The notes below the pieces were generated by a model. That model had not been told where the DNA came from. It worked only from the letters and a program-made list of their open reading frames with translations, and did no database searches. Made by a program: the position numbers and the translations under genes. From the NCBI GenBank assembly GCA_030998015.1, contig JARWMV010000050.1:41873-105872 (forward strand): a stretch of DNA of 64,000 bases. Reading direction: 5' to 3'. Of the stretch, positions 39,759 through 51,200 are shown in pieces (the first letter of the stretch is position 1; each line of letters starts with the position of its first letter). The DNA comes from Ceratorhiza oryzae-sativae (Eukaryota > Basidiomycota > Agaricomycetes > Cantharellales > Ceratobasidiaceae).

Positions 39759-42189
39759 TCATGTAGTACACTGGTGGATGAGTACCTCAACATAGTACTT
39801 CCCAAATCTTTCATGCAAAACACCTTCTAGATTGCTTGAATCAAGCAGCCAGGACCTGCCGCACTGAGAGCAATGCACAGTCAATTTGAGATCTTTGATC
39901 CTCATCAGATTTTGGCTGTTGTGTTTCACCAGCCAAGACTTTTCCCTTGTAGAAGTACCTGAAGGATTGCAGAGACAGGTGGATTGGATTGGTGGCAATT
40001 GCTTGCCAAGTGGTCGATGCTTGAAATCGCAAGCTAGAAACATTTTGACTGGGTTTTGACTTGTGAACACAGCAAGATTTGATCGATTGAATAACTCATT
40101 GTTGTGGAGCCAACTGTCTAGAATTGGCTCAGATTGTCTACCCTTGCCAGGATAAAGCGCAACAAGAGAATCCATCAGGAACAACGCCCAGCTCTTTGTT
40201 TGATACCTTGCAAGGCTCATGCTGACAATCATGATGTCAAAGGTTGCCTGGCTGCAGATGTGGTGAGTCCATGATGCAACTAGAGAAAATGAGAGTGGAA
40301 TGCACCTTTGGAATACACTATCCAATGACTGAGCTTGTTGGAAGTCCTGTGGCCCATCACTCATGGAGATCAACACAATCTGGGCTTTGATGCTGCACTT
40401 TGCAAGTATCTTCATTGGAGGAATGGAATGGTTCATGTGCTATGGTCATATGAACACCACCCTTGATCACTCCTTGGGCTCAATTGGCTTACCTGGGCCA
40501 ATTTCTGTGCAGGTGATATTCCAAGGTCCAGCACTGTGCCCAGTGAGACAATAGAGTCCATGAGGTGTACAGTAAGCAGATGGTAGCCACTCCTGAATAG
40601 CACCCAATAGGGGATGTAAACAAGAGGCACTGAAGGCTCCGGTGCCTTCACTCACCATGCAGGCACCAGCAGGGATAGGTCACTCATGCCAGATAGGATT
40701 ACTGTGTAGCAGCGGCACTGAAGGTTGTCAGCCTTGATGCTTGACTTGGCTGTCCAGTACACACCTCCCATGCATATTGTTCAGCAAGTTCAATGAAAGC
40801 CAAAGCCATACTCTCTGCCCGACCTTGAGCTGCCCCAGAATGGCATATAAGAACCATGATTGATTTGTGCTGCTGTCGCACAGAGCTTGAAGATGCTGAA
40901 ATTTTGCTGGGTTCCACAAGTGTCCCTGGCAGCTTTGCCTGCGTGGAACTGGAAAGCATTTGGTAAACTATCCGTGTTACCTGCAGGGTACGTTGGGTTA
41001 GCAGCTGGTCACAGTATGCACAGTGGAATAGGCATGGCTATACCTCTGGCCCCATCTTTCGGCTGCTGCATATCAGATTCATCTAGTGATGCTTGCGGTC
41101 ATGCAGGAATATTATGCATGGGTTGGGAGTCACCTACTGGTGTCAAAACCCTGCACGCCTCTGCAGCCCAGGTGTTTATATCACCTTCTATATGCAAGTC
41201 GAAGTACCTTGCCCATCGTTTCTGTAGGCGGCTCCCTTGTCCAATGTATATGACAGCACCCTGATGAGAATGAACTTTGCCAGCTAATGACTGAACTAAG
41301 CGTGCAACCCCATCAGTTGCAAGGGATGTCCCAATGACCAGCAACAGTTCCGCTCTACCATCTTGTATTTGCTGTTGTTGAAATGTTTGTGTTTTGCTGT
41401 CATGATCCCGTGAATCCTGGTTCCAAACCACGTCTGGCAAGAGTATCCCAGGTGGGCGATCTCGGAAGTTCCATCTGCACTGCCGTGTTGCTGCACTTGC
41501 TGAGAAGGGATCAAGCCATGCCATTGCATGCAATTACACAATCACACTCACCTTGCTCCAGGCAGTCTTGCCGGAAGCATGACGCAATCCCATCTCTCAG
41601 CAGCTGGTCATCAACAACTCGAGCATCCCCCTCAGGAGGTCGCCCACACCGATTGCATTTCAGCTCGTTCCGGCCATGCAACTCAATGACGCACTCTGTC
41701 AAATCTGGCTCCCCTCGCTGCAGTATTCCATCTATGTTCAGGGTATAGCATCGAGCAAGCCGCTGGTGCGAAAAGAGCAGCTGAATGTACAGATGACCTT
41801 GAGTGGGGGGTGCATCTCGCGCCATGATCCTCATCTTTGCCAACATGCGCCCGACTGGTGCAAGGGTCTCTGGTCTACTGAGATTGTGTATGTCAAACAG
41901 ATCCTTTGCAGCCACCGCCGCCCCAAGTTCTGGTGGCTGGCAATTATATAGGCCTTCTTTGGACCGGTAATCCTGTGGTTGAAGATCTGTGGAAGCATCA
42001 GTTTTGTGCAAAGGACAATACACTGGTGCTCACTGGGATGCCGGCCCCTGTGGATATCCCAGCGCCACACACCACAGTGACCTTCTTAGCATGGCCAATC
42101 ACAGCTTGAATCTGTTTATACGCCTCCTGATGAGTATCATCGTTCAGTTGTAGAACTGGGATTGACTGGTGTTGTGTGGGGTGGTCCAT
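39759..42189 (-). CDS. sirtuin (SIR2-type NAD-dependent deacylase) with a long C-terminal extension
   Basis: Exon 1 42189-42034 and exon 2 41972-41552 join over a 61-nt intron to give the Rossmann signature GAGISTGAGIP/DYRSKEGLYN; exon 3 starts at 41499. Also present: TLNIDG (usual TQNID, so Gln is Leu), the catalytic His in IELHGRN, zinc ligands CNRCG and CFRQDC, and LLVIGTSLATDGVARL near the end. The sirtuin frame closes at 41099, but a donor (GTGACT near 41135) allows continuation through 40920-40750 (IMVLICHSGAAQGRAE), 40640-40490 (MDSIVSLGTVLDLGISPAQ) and a large final exon 40436-39759 (RPLGKQLP, CLC, HCSQCG). I take it as one gene, but two adjacent genes are possible. The C-terminal region resembles that of the gene at 57630-59151. 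Confidence 0.7.
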
Positions 42190-43124
42190 GTCTCTGACAC
42201 TGTTGGAGCGATGCAGAATTCAGTTGGTTCATGTACGAACTGATGTCCACTGCTGGTTTGTAATTCAACATGAAACAAGCAACAGGGCTTTGCTGTGATG
42301 TACGTTACAACCAGCAACATGTGGAACATCCAGGTGTTAACCCCTGACATGACTGACAGGTATCCCATGCTCCTAGCCACCGAAGTTCAAAATTTCTACG
42401 CCAGAGAGGCACACAATCACTGAATACCAGCCTAGTGCCAGCCTAGTCCATGATCAGATTTCGGTCTGCATGGTCAGCAGAGTAGCCACTGCCTTGGACA
42501 AAGGGGCAATAATCAGTGTATAGCAACAGAAGCATGTGGCACTGGCAGTGCTTGGGGCTTCTAGTGCTGGTTTATGATTCATCTCACCAACATTACATAT
42601 ACCCCACCTTTGTGCAATATGCACCCACAACTCTCGGGCGTCAATTGATCAACACAAAGGACTTAAGGCAATGTGGAACGCATGGTAGATGGCATATATT
42701 TATAGCTAGGTGCCTGAGAGGATAACCAAGGGCGAGGGAACAAGCCTTATGCTGGCCGGGCGCTGATGCACCAATGGTCACACAGTCCTGTGGTTTCCAT
42801 CTCAACATTCTCAATGTCGTGGAAACCCGCTGCCGGGATAATGTCAGTAACTTAGCACAGTGATCGGCACTACACCATAATGAGGAAGACCGCTGTCCGG
42901 TGAAGCAGCTCCCGGTGGTGTTCGGGGTCACACTCCAGCGACCATACCAATTTTGTTGGAGGTAGATACTGTGGGGCCAGGCATGCAGAGCTTGCAGCAA
43001 ATAGAGAAATGAAACAAGGTTGCTCGTGAGCAGGGGAGCCCTGTTCTCCCTAACCTGACCTGAAGTGTCAGCACATCTCAGACTTTTTTTGACCACCCTT
43101 CTTCGCTCTCTCGCCTTATCGAAC
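42190..43124. promoter_or_regulatory. divergent intergenic region between the sirtuin gene and the orphan gene
   Basis: 936 bp separates two divergent starts. At 43046-43076 it carries CTCCCTAACCTGACCTGAAG, which resembles the satellite core CTCCCTAACCTGACTTGAGA of 34.3-36.4 kb. No coding sequence is supported here. Promoter role is inferred from position. Confidence 0.4.
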
Positions 43125-45939
43125 ATGGAAGGCGAGCTTGGTATGCAGCACGATCTCCGCAAAGCAATTGACAAGAATTTGCCTGTTCCTACTGCCTGCT
43201 CCTTGGCGGAGTGGTCTGAAGAATGGTTGAGAATGGACAAATTTAATGACCGCGAGGCTCGTGATCGGTTCGCACTTACTGGGCATTATGTTCAAACATC
43301 TACTGGCGCACCGACACGCTCACAGATCACGTTTGAGGGTGATCGGATTCAACCAGACATCCAGCCCACAATGCTGAACGACGTAGACTCTGTCATTGGT
43401 ATTGCACACGACCGCCTGCCATTCATGGCCAATGTGGACCTCAAATATTTTATGCTCCAGGACCATCGACAGACACTCAATTCCCCACTCCATATACCAC
43501 CCATTGAAATTGACGATCAGTATGGTACCTTGGTGAGTAATATCTAGTGACTGGCACATAGAGCCAATCTCACCAAGTCAAAGAGTGTGCATCCTCACAA
43601 GGTGCCAAACGCTCGCTTTTTAGAAGGAGACAATCACCTGCAGGTCCGAATTGCATTCCCCAGGCTGAAACGGGACACTGCAACATCAAACACCCTGACC
43701 AAGTTTGAACATGAACAATTCTATGACCTGGCTGCTGGCCCAGCAGGTGCAGCAGAAGTTCCATTGCAGCTGTCCGGCGTCTGGCCGCCAACCTGGGGCA
43801 ACGAAAAATTCAGAGCTGAGGATGAACGGAATACACGAGAGGCTGGCGAGGAAGGAACAACGGCCCGAGGCAAACGCCTTCAACAGACTGAGTGGATTAT
43901 TCATTCACAGTATATAAACCCGTGGATCTGCCGGATACGTGAACTAGTCGACGCACTACCGGAACTTGAGTGGGCGCACTCGTTTTTCTTCATCATTCAG
44001 ATGCGAGGACTCAAAACAATCTCCAAGAGCATGCATTCTCCTCCTGAAGTGGCCCCGATGCTGGATGGTAAGTCAAGGTCAACCTTCAGTCCCTGGGGAT
44101 GTTGAATGTGTTAACTCTCCTACCACATTCACAGGGGAAGAGGGTTGTTTGGACCCTGAGAGCCCACGAGTTATAGCAGTGGAGACCATCCTGAAGGTCT
44201 TTGATACAAATGAGTTTGCCCATGACCATTGGTTTCTGGATATTGGTATGAATATCCGAATTCCATGCCCTGAAGGCGGGTCCTTGTGTCCTTTGCCTGC
44301 CGTCGCTGCTCATGCGGCAATCCTATCTCACCTGCTTGGACTGGATATTGATACCTGCACTGAGTGGGTGGAGCAGGGTGGCCACCACTACCAGAGGGAT
44401 GAGCTTGCTGGTTTGAAAGCACTGGCTGGCTTCCGTTTCCAAGTTCCAAGCGACCTGGACCTTGGCATATACTATATCCAACTTTATACTAGTGATAAGG
44501 TTTTGGTCTATAACCTCAATATGCCACATCATTCGAAACGGGTAACAAGTTGGCAAGCCCTTGAAGCATTTGACAAGTGGCGAGAATATCACTTTCAGCC
44601 TCTCTTGAAAGTCTTCCAGGACGCAGCTAGATCGCACGAGATGTACTTGCGGCTGGAAGTACGGGTCGAGTACCATCAATACCCTTTTGCACTTCTCCGA
44701 ATTCCCAACAACCTGCTCGCCTCATGGATGTATGCTGTTGAGCCCCATGTGTTTTGGTAAGCATGTTCTCTATTGCGTTCACCCACCAGCTGATGATTTA
44801 GAAGGGGTTGGAAATACCGGCGTCTGACTTCGATTTATTCTGTGTTGCGCCGTTGGATCGATGCAAGGTCATCAGTTACTCTGGAGAGCATACCCCAACA
44901 TATGTCTCTCTTTGTTTCTCTCATCTGGATGGCAAATGGTCTTGTCAATCGGCCAGACGAGGGCGGCACATGGAATGAGGTACGCGATGCATCCAGTGTG
45001 CATGCCATCAACAGGAACGGATCCCTTGTTCCCATTTGGCCACTCAGGGCGCACTTCCTGCATTCACTCAAGTTCAAACAGGGCAAGCCGCCAAGCATGT
45101 CTGGCAATCGAACAATATCGATGAAAACACTGCTTTACGTTTGTTCCCAGAAACTCCCAGCAATCACCGAAAGTGGACTCCATGACATGATTGTTAACCA
45201 CACCACCCAGGAGCCTGATGATATGCAAGTCGATGCTCCAGTCGCAGACTTGCAGCAGGCACGCCTAACTTACCACAAAACCGGTACGAACAAGAAGGCA
45301 CGTGTTGCAACTCGCAGTCGAATACGGCTACCCAACCTCTTCACGGAGACACTTCCAGCTCTCCCACAAGATGACAAGGATGAATCGGAGTCTGAGGACT
45401 ATGAGGAGCGCTCACAGGGGACTACGCTCAGTCAGCTGGTGACCGATGTGCTGTGTGATCTGCCGATTCAGATCTTTGAAAAGGCGCCAGTGGCCAAGGG
45501 TGGCCTCGCTTGGTGCACGATACCACGTGGATCAGCAGACGTCAAGCCAGATGCTTTCCAGAATATGGAGTTTCTCGCATTGGCTTTTCCTTCCCGCATT
45601 GTGTTCCCCGTTGATGGTAAACGTTGGGAGGAGACCGTTGCAGCTCTCCTCCCTACCATCACTGAGTCAAAGAAGGATTCGACTGGTGGGGAGCAGGGTC
45701 TGCACTGTCTTGCAGCTCGTGCTGACTTTGTGTCCATCCAAAGGAAGGTCCCAACTGACTCTCAAGCAAAGGTTGTCCAGGTTGCCAGGGATTATGTTGA
45801 TGAGAAATGGGTCTGGCTACCCTATGGCAAACCTAAAACACGCATTTGGGCCACAGGAAAGGCTGCGGTGAGAGGTTCATCTGCATTTGGGCCATTTGAA
45901 GGAGGGCCGTGGATTGTTCTGAATCCCAATACTACTTAA
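43125..45939 (+). CDS. orphan large protein of the chromatin-themed cluster
   Basis: Unrecognised. Four exons with clean GT-AG junctions and matching phases: 43125-43532, 43602-44067, 44135-44756, 44805-45939, giving a protein of roughly 875 residues. It begins MEGELGMQHDLRKAID. There is a conserved-looking middle (FFFIIQMRGLKTISKSM; WYDIG-like HDHWFLDIGMNIRIP; WQALEAFDKWREYHF) and an acidic stretch near the C-terminus (DDKDESESEDYEERSQ). No signal peptide, membrane segment, Cys cluster or NTPase motif. The frame is intact over 2.6 kb, which argues for selection or a recent origin. It lies between the sirtuin and SNF2 genes; a structural or adaptor role is only a guess. Confidence 0.75.
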
Positions 45940-46613
45940 CACTTGATATGTCTTATTTTATACCTGTAATCTCCTGCTCTTTATATCTTCTTCAAGTAGT
46001 TTTATCACAAATTTGTTGGTGTATAAACCTTCTTCAATACCTGGATTGCACCATGCGCTCTGTTGGTACACATTGGTAAAGCCTTTCAATAATCTCTCAC
46101 AGAGACACATGAATTAATTGGGTCACCAATCACTGTTTGGAAGCCAAATTCTGTTCGGCCACATTGCTGAGGGGTGCTCACTGGTGTCTGAGCAGGTGAG
46201 CTGATTGGCCCTGCAGGCTGGTGCAAGCCACAGGCCATATTTCCAGAACCATCAAAGCATAGAACCTCATCTCAGCCTATGCGTTTCATGTCAGGCCACC
46301 CTCCCCAAGAGATTTTGGAGTGCTTGAGATGCACTGCTTTGTAAAATGTCCAGTTATATGGAACAATTCTCATGCTCACTGCTGGTAGGCCTTACATTCA
46401 ACTTCTCCCATATGCAGCAAGCCAATGTAAATTTCCGGCATCTCCAATGACACTGGGGATTCAGGTTGATTGGTACTCACCGTTAGTTTGAACAGTTCTC
46501 GCCAGATCACATGATGCCCCAACTGAATGCCAGTTATCCTTTTTGACATTAATAGCCAATGCTTAAGCGCTGCCCCTCCATGCTTCCCGAGAGTGGGGTT
46601 GGCTGACCCACTG
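45940..46613. other. intergenic, no gene supported
   Basis: 3' flank of the orphan gene up to the hAT insertion. Nothing recognisable. Confidence 0.4.
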
Positions 46614-46621
46614 GTCGCGAC

Positions 46622-47796
46622 TAGGGATTAAAATGGATAGCGAGAAGTTGGATGAGCCTGGGTAATTACCCACGGGAAACTACTCGGAGAGCCTTGGCTG
46701 GTGCCGGAAACCGAATGGAATATATGACGCGGGTATGCTAGGCGTGGGAGCAAACCTGGGTGAGCACACGGGTGCCAAGCGCTGGGATTATGAGCGGCAC
46801 TCGCTGTTTGTACATTTTACAGTAAAAAGTATATTTTCAACTGAGCAGCAATGATGTCCTATATGCGCGTCATATGCTCGCCAGAAAAATAGCGCATAAT
46901 TTTCTTGACTCACCAGTGTATTTTGTGTGTATAAAAGCACAAGCGGGGAGCATTCAAAGTCATCGACATCTTTTCGACATGTCTACGACTGAACCCCACT
47001 CTGAACTGCCCTCTGTTACCCATTCTGCTCCAGACGAGCCGTTCGTCGGCGTCTGAAGCGTTGTAAAGGTCTCAGCGCAATGAGCAATGCTGAAGTCTGG
47101 GACAAAACCGACTCAAACATCTCAGGTACATCTTTCATCCATCGATGCTTGATGGCTTTAGTGCTGAGCCTTTTATTTTTAGGGCAGTATTTGGACCCAG
47201 CGCCACACTTCGACCTCGTCGCCGCCAATCCATCTTGAATGCGACTCAATCCAGGAGTATCTTGAGACTCCGGTTGCATCCTCTTACGTCATCTCACAAT
47301 ACGGCGGGGTGCTTTCTTACTGGGACTCCAAGCTGGAGTGTCGCCCTTATGTTGCCGCCTGGCTCTGGATCTATTGACTGTACCCGGTAAGTTCATTTGC
47401 ACTCTCTGGTTAAGTATCCTAGAAATGACATGCACCTCAGCTTCGTCGGTTGACGCTGAGCATGCGTTCTTGGGGGGTCTGTTGATGATGAACCACCTCC
47501 AGCGCCGTATGTCATCGCGCATATTCCGAGCTCAGATGGCCGTTGGATCATGGTATGGCACCCCCTTGCTCCCAGAGCTTGACAACGTCGCCCAAATTAT
47601 TGAGTCTCACATGTAAATAAAAAAATATATTTTGTCGAAATACAAGTATGGTCTTCCTGGATGACACCCGTGTTTATCACCCACGCAGAGAGTCTTCTGG
47701 GTAGTTGGTGGCTGTGCGAACCAGGCTGCACCCGACCCGTCTTTGCACCCATGGGATTACCCACGTGGCAACCCAGGCCACCCGTTTTGATCCCTA
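46622..47796 (+). mobile_element. non-autonomous hAT transposon with 8-bp target duplication
   Basis: 1175 bp with terminal inverted repeats TAGGGATTAAAATGG (left) and, on the other strand of the right end, TAGGGATCAAAACGG. It is flanked by identical GTCGCGAC at 46614-46621 and 47797-47804. TAGGG fits the hAT terminal consensus and 8 bp is the hAT duplication length. Subterminal GGGTAATTACCCACGGG on the left has a matching GGTAATCCCATGGG on the right. Internally 47400-47616 keeps a dimerisation-domain remnant (ASSVDAEHAFLGG, SRIFRAQMAVGSWYG), the rest of the transposase is gone. Confidence 0.88.
47338..47616 (+). pseudogene. hAT transposase dimerisation-domain remnant
   Basis: SASSVDAEHAFLGGLLMMNH followed by LQRRMSSRIFRAQMAVGSW matches the hAT C-terminal pattern ASSxxxERxFSxGGxxxxxR. 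It is different in sequence from the larger hAT element at 36.4-39.1 kb, so two hAT families are present. Stop at 47616. Confidence 0.7.
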
Positions 47797-47804
47797 GTCG
47801 CGAC

Positions 47805-48247
47805 TGATCACCTTACTGCTCCCGCATTGCAAATTAGAACTCTTGCGGTTCTCGGGGTCCTTGCTGCCATGCAGATTTCGTGTTTCATCTAGCCTGCACC
47901 CAGGATGGTATTTGATTGAGTGATTGCGGGTCCCTGAGTGTCCGGCATCGGCGCCAAGATGCAAAAATGATGGACGAGTGAAGGCAGCCACTACACCACT
48001 TTGAAGTTAGGACAAAGCACACGCCTATTCTCCTAGGTTACTGAGTGCAAACCAACAGGATGTACCAAACATGGGGGACAATCAGCTGATCGGACCGACC
48101 GCCATTCAATATGATTGAACACAACAAGCGGGCTATGCTCAACCTCTTCCCAAATTCAACAACCACGTAACATTGACTTTTCCATCACAGTAAGCTCCAG
48201 CCGTTGGCAAGAATTGGGTGTTCTGACTGTGGTGTAAAGCTCTCAGC
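47805..48247. other. upstream region of the SNF2-type gene
   Basis: No gene seen; presumed 5' region of the next gene. The hAT insertion ends about 450 bp upstream of its start. Confidence 0.4.
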
Positions 48248-51200
48248 ATGCCTTTGGGTCCTTTAGCTCGCTGCCTCCTACCCATGTTGGCAAGAGTTCC
48301 CTTGGATTCCGCTGATCCATTCCTGCATGAGCCATTCACGTTCCCCGTATTCAGAGTGAATATGCTTCTTGCCCCGGTAGCAGGGAACGATATGAGCGAC
48401 ATGTTTGAAGAGGAGGTAATCGACGTTGAGCAGGATACCCCAGTTGGAGAATTAGTTGAGCTCGGAGCTGGCTTTGCGCTAAACTCAGCTGCTCGGGGTG
48501 CGTTTGGGAAGGAGAACAACGAAATTACGGAGGGACTCCTGCTGCTGGCCAATTCATTTTATTGTGCATTGTGGGTCAAGGTCAAGCAGTACCGTGAACT
48601 TGGGCACAATACCTCCTATGCCTTGGCGCGAGTCGACCTCTTGTCTGCGAAAGCAGCACGCACAAACACTGGAAAGGATGGTGGCTGGAACGACTACCGG
48701 AAACTGCTTCTCATATTGCTCAACCGGCCGGGTGGAATTATTGACCAAGTGACGGATGTCATGAGAGCGCACCGTGCGATTCCTACAGAGCGGTGGATAG
48801 ATGCGCAGCACGAAAACAGAGTGAGCAGTGCTGTGGAAATGCAACTTGATCTGTTGATCTCATTCACGTCTTGCGCTGTAGCGGAGGGTGGATGGGCCTC
48901 CTTTGGATGAGTACGATGTGTCTGTTCCATCAGGTGGCCCATATACCAGCTCCATTGCACTGCAAAATGAGGTTGCAGAGGTTGTGTTTGGCCCAGAGGT
49001 TGTGAACGGCAATGGATCTGTTGATAGCTTATACAGAAGTGTGGTTCAGATAATGATAGGCCGCGTATGGGAGTGTCTACACAAAAAGCTTGTACGGAGC
49101 GTCAAGCGGACCAAAGAACTCCGGGCCAGCTTGGACCAGCTGATTGATGGTTAGTATCTCGGAACTTGACCGTCAATTTCACTCATCTTTTGGATGAACA
49201 GACGCAAAGGAACAATTGACGCTCGCCAATCTTCAAGCTGCACTCCGAAAGTTGAATGAGTGGCGAAAACACTGGAAGCTCACCTTTGACACTGAGGATC
49301 TGGAGTTTACATCTCGTGAAGAGGAACTAGCTGGGCTGTTCAAGTTGTTTGGTGCTGCTATGGAACTCCCTTCCAAAGGTGAGTTATATATGCGACTGGA
49401 TTTGTATTGGAAACTGATGTGGAGGTCAGGCGGGTATAGAAACCCCAGAGCGCGTCATCCCACACTTCAGCATTCAAAGTCTTCAAAACAGAAACAGCCG
49501 TATGCAGTCTTGCCGACCGAGAGTGAGGTAGCAGAAGCCAGCGAGCATTGGGCCGACTATCTGCAGGCACTCCAAGACGAGCTACATTCTCCGATTCCGA
49601 CCCGCCCAACGCGCAACCGAGTGGAGCTGTTGGAGGGGAGCGGCGATGTCGGGATGGGAGCCTATGATGGCAAGGAAGCGTCAGACATCTGGGTCACCCT
49701 GGGGCTTCCTGGCGCTACGCAATTTCCGTTTGCACACCCAGGGGATGAGAGCAAGAAGCCTGTGGAACCGATGAGACATCAGATTGCAGGGACAGCAGCG
49801 ATCTTGTCTCGGGCTTTCACCAGTGTGCGAACGGAAGGCGCTTCACCCACTCTCCTGTGTGATGATGTTGGGCTTGGAAAAACCTACCAAATCATAGCGG
49901 CGTTCAAGATGATAGCGCATTGGCGTGGTTTGCAAGAGAGGAGTCCAGAGAAGCTTCTGCCTCTCCCCCCTTCGCTGTCGGTGAGTTCAAGCTGTGATTA
50001 CATAAAGGCCCCGATGTTGATGGACTCTAGAAAACCATACGCCTTACTTTGCAGGGCTGAACCATATCCCCAATCAACCATTTCTGGTTGTGGTACCTCG
50101 CACGTTATCCAGTCAATGGCTCAAGGAGATTCCAGAGTTCACCAAGCGAGGGAGCTTCCGTGTGGTGCACTTTTCGTCTGAGCAACAGAACATCGCTCGG
50201 TTTTTCTCTGACCCAAACGGTGACTATTTGAAGGCTGCTGGGGCTGCAGGCCAGCATGCAGGACGTGTATAGTGATCGCGGATACTTCGGTGGGATGACG
50301 TTGTGGTTTGAACACAGATGCTTGATCACTGATACATGTGGGGTGGTCCAGGCAGTTGCAAAGGAGGCAACTCGATGCTTCAAAGCACCGGTCAAACTGA
50401 ACACTCGAGCTGGCCAGAGGAACGTAGCCAGAGGGGATATCGACATCTTGGAACCCAGGCCAGATGTTTCACTGCGGGGTACTATTTGGGAGCAGCAATT
50501 TACGATGGTGGCCTATGACGAGTCTCACGATCTCCGCAACTCCTCGATGGTTGCTCTGTCTGCTCAGAGACTGTCGGAAAACTCTTTGATCCGGGTGGCC
50601 AGTACTGCCACGCCAATCTTCACGAGCGCAATGGTAGTGCACCCTGCATACATATATGATAGTGTGCAGGACAGTTGATTCTGACGTGGTTTCATCCGAC
50701 AGGACATCGCTGCCCAAGGACGGATCTTGCGTCAAGTAAATCTCCTTGGCAGCGCTGGCGGGGCCCATTACGATCTCATCCTGAAAATGAAAAAGGCTCG
50801 AGAGAGGGAGTGGGAGGAAAGATCTTCTGAGCTGGTCGCCGAGGCAATCCGGAAGGAAGCACTCCAAGCTGCCCAGGAGGCGGACATATCCGACGATCTG
50901 GCCCGGCTCAAGGAGGTCACAGCTCAAGTGGAACGAAAGTACAACAGTGACGACCAGGTGAAAATTCTGAAGAGCTCTTACATCAATGAGCTGGTGATCA
51001 AGCTTCTCAGAGAAATCATGCTCCCGCATGTGATCCACCGGACTGGAGATTCCAAAAACCCTGACGGGAGCTCAATCTTCAATATTCACCCATACAAGTA
51101 CCGCACTGTCTGGAGTCCTCTGGCTGAGCGTGAGCAAGAAGTACTGGACCAAGTAAATGAAGTACACCAGGAGCATGTTCAACGCCAAGACAGGTGTGTT

